DNA from: Balaenoptera acutorostrata
Lineage: Eukaryota; Chordata; Mammalia; Artiodactyla; Balaenopteridae
Assembly (NCBI RefSeq): GCF_949987535.1
Contig: NC_080081.1
Span: forward strand, 66,857,603-66,921,602
DNA length: 64,000 nucleotides
Direction: 5' to 3'
How positions within the stretch are numbered: the first letter of the stretch is position 1; every line of letters begins with the position of its first letter. The position numbers were made by a program, and so were the translations under genes. This document shows positions 1 through 13,100 of this stretch, piece by piece. Below the pieces are notes generated by a model. The model searched no databases, was not told where the DNA came from, and was given only the letters and a program-made list of their open reading frames with translations.

Positions 1-490
1 ATTGAAAAAACTACTTCGATATTAAAATTACCAAAACTAATAGCAAACATCATCTTAATTAGTGAAGTACTAACATTTCCATTAAAATCAGAAATAAGGA
101 TATTCCATACCATGACTATCATTCAACATTGAACAGTGTATCTAACGCAATAAAATTTTTAAAATCAAACAAGCAATAAAAATATTGAAGATGTATACTT
201 ATCTTTATTTTCAGAGTGGTATACCTAGCATATGTGAATATCTATAATAGCTAATTAAAATTAGTAAGAGTTTATAAAGGGGAGTAGATATATGTAAAAA
301 GATTTGATACTTTTTCTTTATACCATCAAAACTAATTAGAAATGGGGGGAAAAATCCTACTATAGTAGCTACAATTAACAAAAACATAGGATAAATTTGA
401 CATAGGAATCAAAATGTGTGTCAAAAAGAAATGTACAGGATGTATATTTTTTAAAAAAACACCAATACAATTTTATTAAAGGACATAAGA
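1..490 (+). mobile_element. L1 ORF2 remnant
   Basis: Phrases such as aacatttccattaaaatcag and tatcattcaacattgaacag match the L1 reverse-transcriptase region. It is too decayed to encode protein. Confidence 0.5.
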
Positions 491-3400
491 CATAAAAGCA
501 GAGTGAATTATTTTCTTGGATACAGACTCTTAAAACCATAAAAAATATCCATCCTTCTCAAATTAATACAGGTTAATTCAATATTGAATTTCTTAGGAAT
601 AATTGAATCTGCAAGAAAATATCCAACTAACAGTGGCTTAAGTAACTCAAACATTTCATTATCTCACATAAAAAGAACTGTGCAGAAAGGAATTACAAGG
701 CCAGTTCAGTGATTCCCCAATCATAAAAACCCAGGCTCCTTCTAGCTTTCTGTCTTCCTTAAGAATGTTGGTTTGTTGCTTTATAGTTCCAAGAAGGCTG
801 CTGCAACTCCAGGCATCACATTCAAGTTCAATTCAAGGGAGAAGATGGTGGTGCCAAATATACCTTTTTTTTAAATCAAAAAACCAAATGATTTTCCACA
901 AGTGCCAGGACCACATTGGCCAGACCGTATCACATCACATGGCTACCTCTAGATGCTGTTTAGCTGAGGAAGCAAGCACCAGTCTCTAAGGTGGTGGAAG
1001 GTAAGGGAGGAAGTTGGGAATGGGTGTTTATTTAGCCAATCAAGTGTTAATAAATACCACAAATTCTAATGAGAATCTCTTTTTTCCATTCAAACTGTTC
1101 TGTCTCCCCATGTAGAATGTAAATTCCAGAAAATTTACCTTGTTCATCACTGTATTCCTGGTACCTGGCATGTAGATACCTGTTGGATTGATAAATAGCT
1201 TTAATGCAAAGTGAAAAATCTGTCTTTAAAAAATGGCCATTTCTAAATGACAGATAACTTAGGTTTTTACAACTATACCTTCAGTTTTCAATACTGTGAC
1301 TAAATACAGAATCATATGATAGGGAAGGTCATCTGGCCTCACCATCTTCCCAGTGTAAGAATCTCTGCCCACAGGTGGCATGGCTGCCCATCTGTGGCTT
1401 AAATACTGCAAGTGAATCTCTTAAGGTTTGGTGAGTGCTTCCTGTGTGTCAGAGAATGGGTGTAATGCTCTACATGCATGATCTTAGTTGTATTCACAAG
1501 AATCCTATGAGGAAAATACTATTATTTCCATTTCACGAACGAGAAAAATGAAGCAGAGAATCTCAAAACAATACAGAAAGTGAAGTGGCAGGGCCTGGAT
1601 CAGAACCCAGGTCGACCTAACTCCAGGTTTCAAGTTCTGAACCACTGAGCTTTACCACTCCCAGCATTAACACAATCCATTCCACTGGAAGGTTTTTTCA
1701 CTGGGCTGGGCCAATTGGCCACTCTGTTATTTCTGCTCATTGTCTTAATTCTAGAGGAAAGTTCACTCTACTACTACCTAATCACTCTGTCAAGGTCTCA
1801 GAATTATTTCCAAACAAACACCGTGTTATTTTGGTCACCTGCTTTGGGATTAGAGTCTATTTGTGGCATTCTCCCTTAAAATGCTGCATCCCAAAGGAAA
1901 CTTCAAGATCTCAGCTCTGCTTACCAGGATCACAGACTATCCTATCTATAAACTTGCCATTATATTTACATCAATGTTACCTGAGATTGCAACAAGTTTT
2001 TCTTAACATGGCTGTAATATTTTTGGTCAACTAACTTTCTAAATCTTTTTCAGACAATTTGTTGCCAAATCAGGTATTTTCCATGACTCTTTAAATGAAT
2101 ATAACTTACATTTAGCCATGGTAAGTTGCAGTTAATTTTTTTGATACAGTTGTTCTGAACTATTTGGGCATAATGCCCTTTACACACACACTTGAACACA
2201 CACACACACACCCCCCACAAAGAAAAAAACTGGATAAATTTTTTAGTGTTGATTAAAAACAAATGTATACATAATTAGCTCCTAAATCCCTTTAGTTAAG
2301 TAAAAATTAGTATTTAGTTAAACACAGTAAACATCAAAACATTAAAATATTCCTGTACATATACTATGAAGAAAAATGTTATAAAAATTTGGTGATTGTG
2401 ACCATTTGTAATACATAAAAGTCCTATTGGAAAAAAATTTGCATAACACATTATAGTAATCGATTCTGGTAAAGAATAAATCTGAGATATGCACCATGCT
2501 ACTAACATTTTCTTTCTTGAGAATGAAGTGGCTGAAAACTGAGAAGCAAGTTTAGGATATGAACCTGTTGTGACACATACAATTTGATCTACCTTTTAAA
2601 AGATTTTATTCAAAAGACTCAACCTACCTAAAACATGCTCATTTCAAAGCATGCTTGTTTCATGCCTGACATGGTGTCTTTTCCTTACAAATTGCATTGA
2701 AGCAGAATTAAATCATAACAATATCATTTCGTTATTTACATGGAAGAAACAAAAGTTTCAAAGAGTGCTGTTTTTCATTGTTCAAATTCCACTCAGTTCT
2801 TACATACAAAGAGTATCTACATGTCATTAAATGTTCAGAGGATTAATTTACTTAATAAACTCAGGGATTCTATGGGTAAGTGCATGGTAGAGAAATGACT
2901 TGGTCTCTTTGTAAATAATCCATTTTGCTCATCTGTAAAAGAGTCAGTAACCACAGAGCAAAATGTTGAAACAACAACAAAAAGCTAGTAGGGAGAAAAG
3001 GAATGATTCCCTGCTAACACAAACACATTTTCTATTGCACTAAATACACCTTTCAGGTTACAGTTTAAAATGTTTAAAAAGAGTTATTCACTTCTGGCTG
3101 TTAGTTTGAATTACTGAAAAGATTTCACCTTTCTTTTTCTTAAACATGGCCATGTCCAATGAAAACAGTAGAAAGTTCCAACAACCCTTGGAAAATATGT
3201 CACCCATAAACCAACTTCCTCAAGATGTAAGCAAACTGAAGGAAAAGAAGAAAAATTAAGTGTGGTTAACAGTATAGCCTCAGATTTTCAGCAAAGTATA
3301 AAGAAAGTCAACAGATGTCCACATTTGATTTCAAGAAACGCTTATCATAAGCTGGACTTTGCTGCCCTCTTTTGTGTCAGGAATGTAACCCAAGTACCAA

Positions 3401-3610
3401 AGAGCACCTCCCAGAAACAGCCTGAGAAGTAAGGGGGGTTTGTGTGGCTTGTTTTCCCACCTAGGTAGTGAACTGCTAGGGCAGAAGATGCTTGCCTAAT
3501 TGTCTTCATACATTTGTTGTTTCGTACATTTTTGTTGTATAAATACATGTGATTTATTCTGACTTTTTAAAAAAGACTTGATTGATTTACTTTGGTGAGT
3601 CTGAAGAGCA
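491..3610. other. Flanking DNA without genes
   Basis: An L2-like 3' end lies near 1100-1200 (ttcctggtacctggcatgtaga), a MIR at 1410-1660 and a short CA tract near 2186-2211. The rest shows no recognisable element, and the short open frames have no coding look. Confidence 0.5.
1410..1660 (-). mobile_element. MIR SINE
   Basis: The order is gagtgcttcctgtgtgtcag, tatttccatttcacgaacg, cagggcctggatcagaaccc and accactgagc, the usual MIR reverse-complement series. Confidence 0.65.
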
Positions 3611-3614
3611 AAAA

Positions 3615-4020
3615 TCTGAGTTTCCAGTTTTATTTATTTACTTATTTTTACATCTTTATGGAGTAGAATTGGTTTACAATGGTGTGTTAGTTTCTGCTGT
3701 ATAACAAAGTGAGTCAGCTATACATATACGTATATCTCCATATCCCCTCCCTCTTGCGTCTCCCTCCCACCCTCCCTATCCCACCCCTCTAGGTGGTCAC
3801 AGTGCACTGAGCTGATCTTCCTGTGCTATGCAGCTGCTTCCCACTAGCTATCTATTTTACGTTTGGTAGTGTATATATGTCCATGCCACTCTCTCACTTC
3901 ATCCCAGCTTACCGTTCCCCCTCCCTGTGTCCTCAAGTCCATTCTCTACGTCTGCATCTTTATTTCTGTCCTTGGATGGTCCTCGAGTCTGTCATACAGA
4001 GTGAAGTAAGTCAAAGAGTT
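3615..4020 (-). mobile_element. L1 3' end with 5' inversion
   Basis: Positions 3630-3990 read as the complement of the cetartiodactyl L1 tail (tggtttacaatggtgtgtta, gctgtataacaaagtgagtc, ccacccctctaggtggtcac). At about 3991 the orientation flips: catacagagtgaagtaagtc is L1 sense strand. This is the pattern left by twin priming. Confidence 0.65.
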
Positions 4021-4444
4021 CCGTTCCAATGTTAGCTATCCAATCTATCCTGCTCTAAAATCCAATGTTTTAAAACCAACGAAGGCAAAACAGGTTAGGC
4101 CTTGATTGCTTTTAGCTTAACAGCCACATTGCTTGAAGTTGTCTTTTAATCTGTTATATGACCTGAGCACAAAGTATAGAGGTCTCCTTCGCTTATCGTC
4201 GCACTGCATACATGGTTTCTTTGATGGACAAATATTCCATTTTAAAGACCCGATGTTGTAGTGGAGGTTAAGAAAGATACCTATAGCCTTCGGTTTTCTA
4301 ACTTAGAACACCCTACTCCTTCCCCCCCAGAATAAATCTACAAAGTAGAGATGTAAAGAGATTCCATTTCTAACGCAAAAATATAGAGTTAGCTAGTTAT
4401 TACTATCATTTGTACCCACCCACCATCTTAAAAGCCACATTAAG

Positions 4445-4740
4445 GGGGCTTCCCTGATGGCACAGTGGTTGGGAATCCGCCTGCCAATGCAGGGGACACG
4501 GGTTTGAGCCCTGGTCCAGGAAGATCCCACATGCTGCGGAGCAACTCAGTCCGTGCGCCGCAACTACTGAGTCTGCGTTCCAGAGCCTGCGAACCACAAC
4601 TACTGAAGCCTGCAGGCCTAGAGCCCGCGCTCCGCAGCAATAGAAGCCACCACAGAGAGGGGCCCGCCCACCGCAACTAGAGAAAGCCCATGCACAGCAA
4701 CGAGGACCCAACGCAGCAAAAAAAAAAAAAAAAAAAAAAA
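4445..4740 (+). mobile_element. CHR-type tRNA-derived SINE
   Basis: It starts GGGGGCTTCCCTGATGGC and ends GACCCAACGCAGC plus poly(A). The 14-bp target duplication AAAGCCACATTAAG is at 4431-4444 and 4738-4751. Confidence 0.93.
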
Positions 4741-4751
4741 GCCACATTAAG

Positions 4752-6021
4752 TCTTCTAAGCAACCTCTAGCAATATTTACACACTTCAGCCCTCACTTCA
4801 ACTGTGAATGAAGAGGATATACTCTCAACCTGTGATTTCATGATTCTTGAAATTCTTCAATGGAAAAGAAATTATAGACTGCTTTTATAACAATAAAATC
4901 AAACTTTAATTGGAAAATCAGACAATATTGCATTCTTTCCAAAACTTTTATCTTTATTTTTTAATAGAAAATACAACACATTTCTCATTCAATTAATTTA
5001 ACCAATTAATCCAAAGGAAAAAAGTGAGATACCATAATTACAAGTATGCTAATAAAATAAACACTTTTAGCAGGACACATGGAAACAATACTTTCAGCAA
5101 GTTTTATAAAAATCTGGTATAAAACAAAGTTAAATACAACATTTTTGAAATGACAAAATCTAACCTATATTCTTTCAAAGAGACATTTGCACTTCTTGTC
5201 CTGGCTTGGAAACAAAACAAATAAAACCTCAAATTACTTCCTTTCAGCCAAGTCGATTTGGCTAAACTGCATAAAGTTTGTGAGGATACGTTTTGAAAAA
5301 AAGCAATAAATGCAAAATTAAGGCAAAACTGATAGCTGGTATCAGGTAAAGAGCACATTTAGTAGGACCCTTGCTAATAAGATGACTTTAATGTACTTGG
5401 AGCTACAGATTTCAAAGGGCACATTTGTACCTATTGCACATCTGATGCTCACAGCCTTCCTGAAGGAGGAAAGGCAATGATGTCCCCATTTCACTGAAGA
5501 GAAAACTAAGGCAACTCACTTAGATCACACGGCTTGACCAATGGCACAAACACACATCAATGGCCTTGGAACACAGGAGGGAGTTTCCTGTTGGTAGATT
5601 TACCTTCCTCACTGCATCAAGACATGACAAAAGTGTAAGTTCCTCGAGGTCTGGAAAACAGACGCCAGTCGTAACAGGTGACGAGGACAGTCAGCTCAAG
5701 ATTTCTCACTTGCCATTCAATTTACAGTAAAACACTGAGATAAAGAGGGAGGCTGATACGAGAAAAGGCGAAGAATGATCTGAAAGGTTGTAATATGGCA
5801 AGGTTCCTTCCAAACCTAGAATGAACTAGAACAAACTGGACAAATGGTCTTAATTGGGAGGCCAATATTCAAAGGGGCAAAAAAGAGACATAGAAATAGA
5901 AAGGGGGGAAATTCTTCATCTTAATAGCTCCAAGTGTTCGGCACACATTCTCCCATAAATAATTCTAAAACTTCCTTGAGGTAGACAAATGTTAGAAATG
6001 GACAGAGTTCATGTAAAAAAA
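4752..6021. other. Flanking DNA without genes
   Basis: Mostly AT-rich DNA; a MIR-like segment lies at 5390-5570 (minus orientation, tccccatttcactgaagaga). Nothing else is recognised. Confidence 0.45.
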
Positions 6022-6094
6022 AGATGGATGGATGGATGGAAGGAAGGAAGGAAGGAAGGAAGGAAGGAAGGAAGGAAGGAAGGAAGGAAGGAAG
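6022..6094. repeat. (GATG)n then (GGAA)n microsatellite
   Basis: About four GATG units pass into about fifteen uninterrupted GGAA units, in the 3' flank of NHLRC3. Confidence 0.95.
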
Positions 6095-6875
6095 GTGGCG
6101 ACACTGAGAGGAACTATTTTTAACACTACCTTTAAAAACCATTCCAGTTATTTGTAAAAACCCCTTTGGGTAAAGTGCGTAGACGCTAGCCATTTTATTC
6201 CTATACTTAAAGGATGAAACTACGTATCCTACAGCTAAAGGACCAAAGCCAAGTTGGGCCTGTAAAAGAAAGTCTACCAAAGTTCCCAACAGGCGTGCAC
6301 TTTTCTTAACATCTGTACCTGGACGTCGTCCTCTCCTCCTCAGTTTTTCAAGTCAGAGCTCAAGCAGACCCCCTGCAAGGTCTGTCCATGCTTCGGACAT
6401 AACACCCCTCCTTCTGAAAGTCCTGCTTCCCTGGCGCGTTGCTGTTGCCGTGTTTTGTGGACTCAAAGCTACTCAAAGGCACACAGACAGCCCGGCCTCC
6501 TCACTCCTGAACCTTCAGGACCTGGCACCCTGTGGGTTCTCGTTAATCAACACCCCATCTGACCCCATCTCTCAAGGAGTTCATTTTTTTACTAAGTGAA
6601 TAAAGTGAAGGTTTGTGTTGTTTATGTGAAATTCAATAAATTATCCTGCAAACCCATTTTTATTCCTGTGTTTCCCCCCCACCAGGGAGAATGAGTCTAT
6701 AGGGCAAACTACTGGGTTACCACCTTAGTCCCGCTTCCCCATCCCATTTTTCATTAGAGTTACGTTTCTTTCATTAAAATATCCTTATGCACTCATGTGT
6801 GAAACAAAGTCACAAGAATGCCCCAAAGTTGCAAATCTGAACTTCCACTTGAAAGACTTTCAGGGAAAGAAACAG
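6095..6875 (-). other. NHLRC3: NHLRC3 3' UTR and flank, candidate poly(A) signals
   Basis: This lies downstream of the NHLRC3 stop. On the minus strand AATAAA occurs at 6664-6659 and 6199-6194, about 210 and 680 nt past the stop. Either could end the transcript; the sequence alone does not decide. No other gene is seen. Confidence 0.5.
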
Positions 6876-7128
6876 TTACGAACCGAATGAAGAGAAATAG
6901 CTATTCACAGGGACGTATTTTTGTACTTGTTTGGCTCCAATTTCCGCCACATAGACGGCTCCAGTCTTCCCACTGACGTCTAAGAGATGAGGTGAGACCT
7001 GATCCGCCAGCTGGATCGTGCTGGTCACCGAGCAGTCGCCAATGCTTCCTACCGGGGGCGCCGCCACGAGTAAGAGCCGGCTCAGATGCAGCTGGGCTAC
7101 GATCAAGTGCTTCCCGTCGGGAGTAAAT
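6876..7128 (-). CDS. NHLRC3: NHLRC3 coding exon 7 and stop
   Basis: The acceptor is tcctccttag; the exon opens [13 protein letters not shown] and ends SYFSSFGS before TAA. The last propeller blade carries the segment [19 protein letters not shown]. Confidence 0.95.
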
Positions 7129-10100
7129 CTAAGGAGGAAGACATGTCACATAATCAACCGGGGCAAAGTTAACATAAATATTTATTTTTTCAACATGTGC
7201 ATCCCCCACAGTGCTACACGACAGTGAGGACCTGCTTGCTGAAGGGTTCTTTCAAGGGGGCTTGAAAACTGATCTGATTCTGCTTCGCAGGGAACAAGAG
7301 ATTTGTCATGACAGACTTAACCAAAGATTCGTTTACGTTTTTTTTTTTTTTTGAAATTAACAATATTGGAATATTACACAAAGATGAAACTAATGGAGAA
7401 TCGGTGTCAGGCTAGGTCTGAAACTACAGACTCAAGATTTTTATTTTCATTCTCTGTTTAAAAATAAACTGCATCTCGAGGGCAGAGGATGTAGGAAGGT
7501 CCAGCCTTTATTATCTCTGATACTTGGATCCCACAGCGTGCTGGGAGTTTAACCACACTCACGCTGCCTGGCATTTGAAATATGATTACATGTTCTCTGA
7601 AAACTTCTTTCCTTCTCCTTTTTCCCTGATTAAAATTAACAGTAAATGTTTTAAACTTTCAGCTAGCTCTTCAGAGAAACTTAACATAAACCAAATCAAA
7701 CAAGCATTTTAAAACAAAAAGAAACGATTACCTGACTGCAGAAGGTCCCTCTTCTGCGAAACAATTATTCCAAGCTCCTAACCACTCCCCCGTGTCTTTA
7801 TCAAACACCTGAATTCTTTTATTGCCTCGGTCTGCCACCCACACCTGGGAACCCAAAAAAAGAAAAAGAAGAGGGGGAGAGAATGAATGTTTATTTTCAT
7901 TAGTTTCATAAACACTCCCATTGAGGACTTAGAGAACCTCAAAGAAGAGAATATTAAAAACCCCATTTTCAGATAAGAAACTCAAATGCAGAAAGGTTAA
8001 ATACTTTGTTTTAAGCAGAGCTTACAAGAAGCCAGAGCGCCACGTATGGCCATCTGTCTTAACCCGAAGCCTAGAATGCTCTACTAAACATCTGGCTAAC
8101 TAAAAAGCTGGAGTACTCCACTATAACGCAGAGGATCAGGAGACACCGAGAAGTGACAGCATTCATTCATTCCCTCCTCTAACCGCTGTCACTGAGCCCT
8201 GTTGACTTGCTGGTTCCTGGGCCAGCTAACAAGACAAAGACATCTTAGAAAAGCAGCCCTGCTCTTTAGGAGCCCAGGCCAGTGGGAAGCCAGCTGTTCA
8301 CTCGTATCGCATCATTAAACCTCTACCTGCTATTTACCAGGGTATGTCCAAAGTGCCAAACCGAAGTGCCAAACTAAAGAGGAAGCTTGGGAGATTTTAG
8401 TGACATATAAAGCATGATAATGGGCTAACAGTAGGTTTAATTTAGGTTTGCTATAGGCTGTCATGAGTTCTTAAGGAAACTGTTGTTATAAACAGGAAGG
8501 CAGATTGGACCTAAATGACATTTTGTGTACTGTATTTGATGTATGCAACCTGTGGCATGTGTACAGGGTGGGTCAAACATGCTGACCTCTACTTCCCCCT
8601 TTTGAGGGTCTCTGGAGTTCTGGGATTTGTGGATTCAGGACTATTTCTTCAGGGTAACCCTGACTAAATCTTTGTCAATGCGTGTGAGTTTTGGTAGCCA
8701 CTGAATTCATCTCTAGTCAGAAACAAATAAAGACTCAGTGTATCACTTTAGAAAGGCTGTTGATCCCTAAGTAAGGTAATTTCTTAGATCTTTTCCTGAT
8801 CTATGATTCTTTACTAAAGAGGAGTTTCCTTAAGGATTTTGGGATTACTGTCTTAGATAAGTGGCCAAGGAGGAAATACAGTTTAGACCCTTGGATTGAA
8901 TGACACTATAGGTTGTTAGCATTATCTTTCCTACTCAACAGATTTTTATTATGAGAAACCTGGTTTAAGAAACAACAAATCTAACTCTGGAACTAATAAA
9001 CTTTTCACACAGGGTTGAGGTGATGATTAAATGAGTTAATCATGTTAAATGCCACAATAGCATTGCTGCTGTTGTTATAAAAACACAAGCGTCCAGAAAC
9101 GAACAGGCCCGTTTTTCATCACTTGGTATCCCCATCAAATGACCTCCAAGGACATTCCTCACCATGGTGAACAGACCTGGGTCTAGGTCTTGCCGACTCA
9201 GGAACTTGACCTTGTTCTTACCCCATGAGGGGAGTCGCTCATCAGGTTCAGGAGGGTAATGTGCAAAACCAGAATTCCAACTTTCTAGCTCCCAATTTAC
9301 AGACAAGTTCATATGTTCAGTTATCTTCCTACCTACAACGGGAAATACTTGAAGATTTTATGATCAAAACATTCTCACTCTGTTAACATAGGAAGCCAAG
9401 CCATAATCAGAAGGTTGCTTGCTGAGCACAGAATCAGAAGTGGAAATGAATTAAATTTCTAATGGCGTGAAGCCAAGATAGTCTGATGCATCCACTGTGC
9501 ACCAAGGCATTCAGTCATTTAACAAATATGTAAGACGACTACTACGGGCTAGGCACTAACATAGAAAGCAGAAGGGATGCAGTTCCAGCCCTCATACTGC
9601 CTACACTGTTATTAGGGGAGACAATTTAACCATCATCTTACAGTGTGATAGTTACTATAATGGGGAAGTAAGGGCTGCTATAGGAAAACAGGTGGAGAAA
9701 CTAATATAAAACATTTTGGGTGGGTTTGGTTACAGGAAGGTGACTCCCCAAAAGAGACATGTATGCTTAAAGGTGTGTAAAAGCAAAAGAGGTGGTAGTG
9801 GACAGACAGAGGTGGGAAAAAAAGAAATTGAAATTTGTTGGTTAAAGCTTTCTGTTCCTCAGACAGAGTGGAGCTAGGTCACTTGGAGAACTAGAGTGTG
9901 CCTGGTCACTCCCTTTTTCAAGCTTCCAAGATTAACCTCTTCCATCTCCCTTTTGATCAACACGTTCTCAAGACAACTCTTTTTTTTCAGGCAACTTCAC
10001 TTATATCCTGTTCCATTATTTGCTTCTTCTATCCTTTAAGTGACAGAGGTGATCTATTTTGCTCATTTCTAAATATTTGGGGAACTTCATTATAGGACCC

Positions 10101-13100
10101 AAACATTTATAAGGGAGTATGTGGATATACCCAGAGGAATTGCCCAGACGTACCCAGATACACACATCCACTAACATACACACGTATCCAAATGTCTAGA
10201 CACTCCGTGTGCCCATATATCCATGCTCTGCACCGCCCCCATATATTCAGACAGTCCACAGCGACACTGTATATTTACCCGACCATCAGAATCAACTGTA
10301 ACACTGTGCGGAATGCTGAACTTAGCAGGTCCTGTCCCATTTTCTCCATGTAGCCAAAGGATCATGAAATCTATAAATGGTACACATATATGGTCAGAAC
10401 AACATATAGAATACCTTATGCATTTACATGTTATATTTTATGTCACAAGTTACAAACTATTCAGTTATACCCCCAGCTGATTATGTTTTCCTAGGTTTCT
10501 GTTTATACACCCATTTGAGTAATCTGTATGCTTAAAAAAATTCTTTCCCTGTTTCAAGCAATTAATCTGCTTCTTTAATGACTGTTTCCACCTGAATTTT
10601 TCATAACTCAAAACCATTGTTCAGGGTTCATGTCAACCTCGTCCTGAAACTGGTTCCCCTTATAACCAACCTGTTATTTGGTATTACCATTCCTCTGAGC
10701 TTAAAAATTATGTTTCTATAGGCCGTCTTATTTAATTCCCCTGTACTGAGTTGAAGGTGTCCCTCTCCCCAGCCCCACCAGAAAAAGATATGTCCAAGTC
10801 TCAATCTCCAGAGCTGTGAATGTGACCTTAATTGTATCTGCAAAGGCCCTATTTCCAATAAGTTAGGGATCTTGAGATGAGGTGATTCTGGATTTAGAGA
10901 AGACCCTGAATCCAATGGCTAGTGCCCTTATAAGAGAAAGGAGAGGAGATCTGAGACAAAGAGACACACAGAGAAGAAGGAAATGTGAAGGTAGAGGCAA
11001 AGACTGAAGTTATACTGAGTATCAGACAAATTAAATCCAACTTATTAAGTAACATTCTTATATTGGATTGGCCAAAAAGTTCCTTCAGTTTTAAAGTATT
11101 GCAATAATACCATACAAAACTAAGCCACGTACCTTGGGACAATTTGATCAACCTGTTATTCAGTCCTCCATCTCCATCCACAATGTAAATATCCCCTGTG
11201 TCTTCTACATATAATTCTGCAGGGTTATCAAACTGCAGGGGATTTAAACCAGTGCCTTTTTTGCCTGGGGTACCCAAAACTTGAACAAGATCACCAAAGG
11301 AATTGTATTTTTTAATAGTATGACCGTAGAGTCCTACGAAGATAGACATGCACATTTCAAAAATATAACCATTGTACAAACATTCACATTTTTCAAGTAA
11401 GCTGAGAGCAGAAATGTAACAGAATTAAATAGCAATAAAAAGTTAAAAGGCTCAGATAATTAAATGTTATATTTGACAAGCAATAGAGCTTCATTAGTTA
11501 TAGCCAAATCTGTTCATGAATAAAAACCTCAGGTACTCCAAAATAAGATTCTAAATCCAAATAAAGAAAACTGAAAAAAAAAAAAAAAATTGACTCCTTA
11601 AACAGAAGGCTCATGATGTAAAAGTACTGGTACACCATTTTCTTTTTCTAATCTTATGACCTTGAATAAGCATTACTTGTATAAGAAAATTAAGAAGGAT
11701 CTGGAAAACGAACAACTTATATTTGAAAACTGTTATTCCAGTCATTCACGGGCAGATCTCCAATTTCAGTGGTTGACTGAAAAAGTTCTTTAAAATACAA
11801 ACTTCTGTTTATTTGTTTATAAAAGTCATTTATATCTATTCTTGTGTTAAGTTTTTTTTTTTTTATTGCGGTAACATTGGTTTATAACAATACCGACTTT
11901 TTTAAGTTACATTTCTTCTAGTGGAAACAAATACAAAATTCAACCCATTAGCTTTTCTTTCCTAAGAAAGGAATAGATCTTTCCGAATCACCAGTATCTT
12001 ATTTTCTCACACTGAAACTTCTTTGAGTTATAATTATCTTACAAGCAAAAGTATAAAGTGGAATATTAACAAATAGGGAAAAACTATAAAGCAGTTAACA
12101 GAAACCAACTTGAAGGCATACCAAGACCAACTAACTGGTAGGCATTCAAATGATAAATTGGAAACAACGGGCTCTCTGGAAATAAAGTGAATCAGCTTGC
12201 ATTACAATCCTATCTTGACAATTGTATTTATTATTATACTTGTTTTGGAGACTTGAGCTAAAGTCTGTAGCAATAATAAGAGAACAAAACATTAAAGAAA
12301 GCACACTACGGGCTTCCCTGGTGGCACAGTGGTTGAGAGTCTGCCTGCCAATGCAGGGGACACGGGTTCGAGCCCTGGTCTGGGAGGATCCCACATGCCG
12401 CGGAGCAACTGGGCCCGTGAGCCACAACTGCTGAGCCTGCGCGTCTGGAGCCTGTGCTCCGCAACAAGAGAGGCCGCGATAGTGAGAGGCCCGCGCACCG
12501 CAATGAAGAGTGGTCCCCACTCGCCGCAACTAGAGAAAGCCCTCGCACAGAAACGAAGACCCAACACAGCCAAAAATAAATAAATAAATAAAATTAAAAA
12601 AAAAAAAAAAAAAAGAAAGCACACTACAAAGTCTCTAAGGAACTGGAAAAGAAATAGAATAGCAGTAAATAATTTTTTTTTAATGGCTATGATATGCAGC
12701 CATGTTTTTACTGAAGAGAATTTATTCTTCGAAATATAGGAAGGAATAGAAAAACTGTCTTCAGATCTGTGTGTGGAAAAACAAGCTACAATGGAAAGAA
12801 TGAAGAGACCATGTGTGTTCTTTTTATTTCTGGGAACCAGTGAAGTACTTTATAAAAAAGGATCACATGAATGGAACGAATTAAAAAGTAGTGGCCTCTT
12901 TTAACAGTGAATCCCAAAAAGGAAAAAAAAAAAAAAAAAAAAGGCGAAAATAATCAAATTTCATAGAGTCTAACAATGAACTCAGAGATAACTTAGATTT
13001 TGGGGGGTCAACCAGAACCTTACCATTCAAAATACAGCTTTAAATAAATGGGTCCCGGGGCTGAGGCTCAGAAACCTTTTGGGTGCTGAGAACAGATGTG

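Larger units (their letters stand above)
10371..11132. other. NHLRC3: NHLRC3 intron 4
   Basis: It holds an MLT1-type LTR fragment and a mariner-type end, listed separately; the rest is unremarkable. Confidence 0.5.

Noticed and set aside
4406..4747. Open frames repeating the phrase [11 protein letters not shown] at several sites (4.4, 12.3, 27.7, 28.9, 36.5, 41.4, 47.4, 49.6 kb)
   Set aside because: These are translations of the SINE body, not a protein family.
5921..6289. A 122-codon minus-strand frame with LPSF repeats
   Set aside because: The repeats are the GGAA microsatellite read in frame; there is no other coding sign.
10894..11379. A 161-codon minus-strand frame as a separate gene
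   Set aside because: It is NHLRC3 coding exon 4 with intron read-through on both sides.
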